Source of the DNA: JANYJJ01 sp038241115
GTDB taxonomy: Bacteria > Pseudomonadota > Gammaproteobacteria > Burkholderiales > Burkholderiaceae_C
Length of the DNA stretch: 12,854 bases
Assembly: GCA_038241115.1 (NCBI GenBank)
Contig: JBBRGA010000097.1
Coordinates: 1 to 12,854, forward strand
Direction: 5' to 3'
In this document: positions 12,517-12,854 of the stretch, piece after piece
Layout of the letters: every line of letters begins with the position of its first letter
Position numbering within the stretch: the first letter of the stretch is position 1
Program-made: the position numbers and the translations under genes
Notes under the pieces: generated by a model
The model's input: the letters and a program-made list of their open reading frames with translations, nothing else
Database searches by the model: none
What the model was told of the DNA's origin: nothing

Positions 12517-12854
12517 ATGAGTCACATCGCAGTTCTGCCTCCGCACACCAAGCTGTCCATCGGCCGGGTCCCGGCCGCGGTGCTCGTCTGTTTGGCGTGC
12601 GGTGTCGGTGTGGGCGCCGCGCAGGCCGAAACAGCGACGCAGCCGGTATCGCCCGGAACCGGCCCCAACCCCACCCTGCCCGCACCGGCACCTTCGCTCA
12701 TTCCCACCGTCAACATTGCGCCGGCCCTCGGCTGGCCGGACGCGGTGAAGCCGAAGGCAGCGCCTGGCACTCAAGTGGCGGCGTTCGCTGCCAACCTGGA
12801 CCACCCGCGCTGGCTGATGGTGCTGCCCAACGGCGATGTGTTGGTAGCCGAAAC
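12517..12854 (+). CDS. PQQ-dependent sugar (sorbosone-type) dehydrogenase, 5' part only
   Basis: The first 112 complete codons of a gene cut by the window end. AGGAA lies about 6 bases before ATG 12517. Residues about 1-37 look like an export signal: positive residues, a hydrophobic AAVLVCLACGVGVG core, then AAQA before E. A Pro/Ala-rich stretch (about 38-70) follows. Then comes the start of a beta-propeller, GTQVAAFAANLDHPRWLMVLPNGDVLVAET, the characteristic first blade of the L-sorbosone/soluble-glucose dehydrogenase family that uses PQQ in the periplasm to oxidise sugars or aldehydes. The Cys in the hydrophobic core could also be read as a weak lipobox, less likely. The catalytic His and the Ca/PQQ ligands would lie beyond the window, so activity cannot be judged. 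Confidence 0.8.
   Translation, partial: MSHIAVLPPHTKLSIGRVPAAVLVCLACGVGVGAAQAETATQPVSPGTGPNPTLPAPAPSLIPTVNIAPALGWPDAVKPKAAPGTQVAAFAANLDHPRWLMVLPNGDVLVAE

Overview
The window looks like a chromosomal segment of a GC-rich betaproteobacterium. Burkholderiales, probably Comamonadaceae, is the best guess from overall protein character and gene content. That is a judgement from reading, not a database result. No rRNA, tRNA, CRISPR array, insertion sequence or phage gene was seen.

Layout. The left end (1-1861) carries a PRC-barrel protein with its own terminator, a single-domain response regulator transcribed divergently from it, and two small soluble proteins of unknown function. Positions 1955-6800 hold a compact five-gene operon on the minus strand. 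In order of transcription it encodes a type III polyketide synthase (chalcone/stilbene synthase fold), a SAM-dependent methyltransferase, an FAD-dependent oxidoreductase, an acyl carrier protein and a FabF-like beta-ketoacyl synthase. Junctions are 4-nt overlaps or very short gaps, so the five are almost certainly made together. Just upstream, on the same strand, lie a 24-residue membrane peptide gene with a strong ribosome binding site and a four-helix membrane protein gene, with no clear terminator before the operon.

The right part (8267-12854) holds an OmpA-family outer-membrane protein, a divergently transcribed BON-domain lipoprotein, an NAD(P)-dependent aldehyde dehydrogenase of the succinate-semialdehyde (Sad/YneI-like) type, a bidirectional terminator, a pyridoxamine-phosphate-oxidase-fold general stress protein, and the 5' end of a PQQ-type sugar dehydrogenase (sorbosone dehydrogenase family) that runs off the window.

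How it fits together. The operon is the main point of interest. The ketosynthase and acyl carrier protein could build or hold an acyl chain, the type III synthase could extend and cyclise it to a resorcinol, pyrone or related ring, and the flavoprotein and methyltransferase could oxidise or reduce and methylate the product. This resembles the logic of bacterial phenolic-lipid pathways such as ars (Azotobacter) and srs (Streptomyces), but the gene set here differs. The product cannot be read from the sequence. The flanking genes (PRC-barrel, BON, OmpA, general stress protein, tiny membrane protein) are envelope or stress types, so a role of the product in the envelope or in stress is an attractive but unproven idea.
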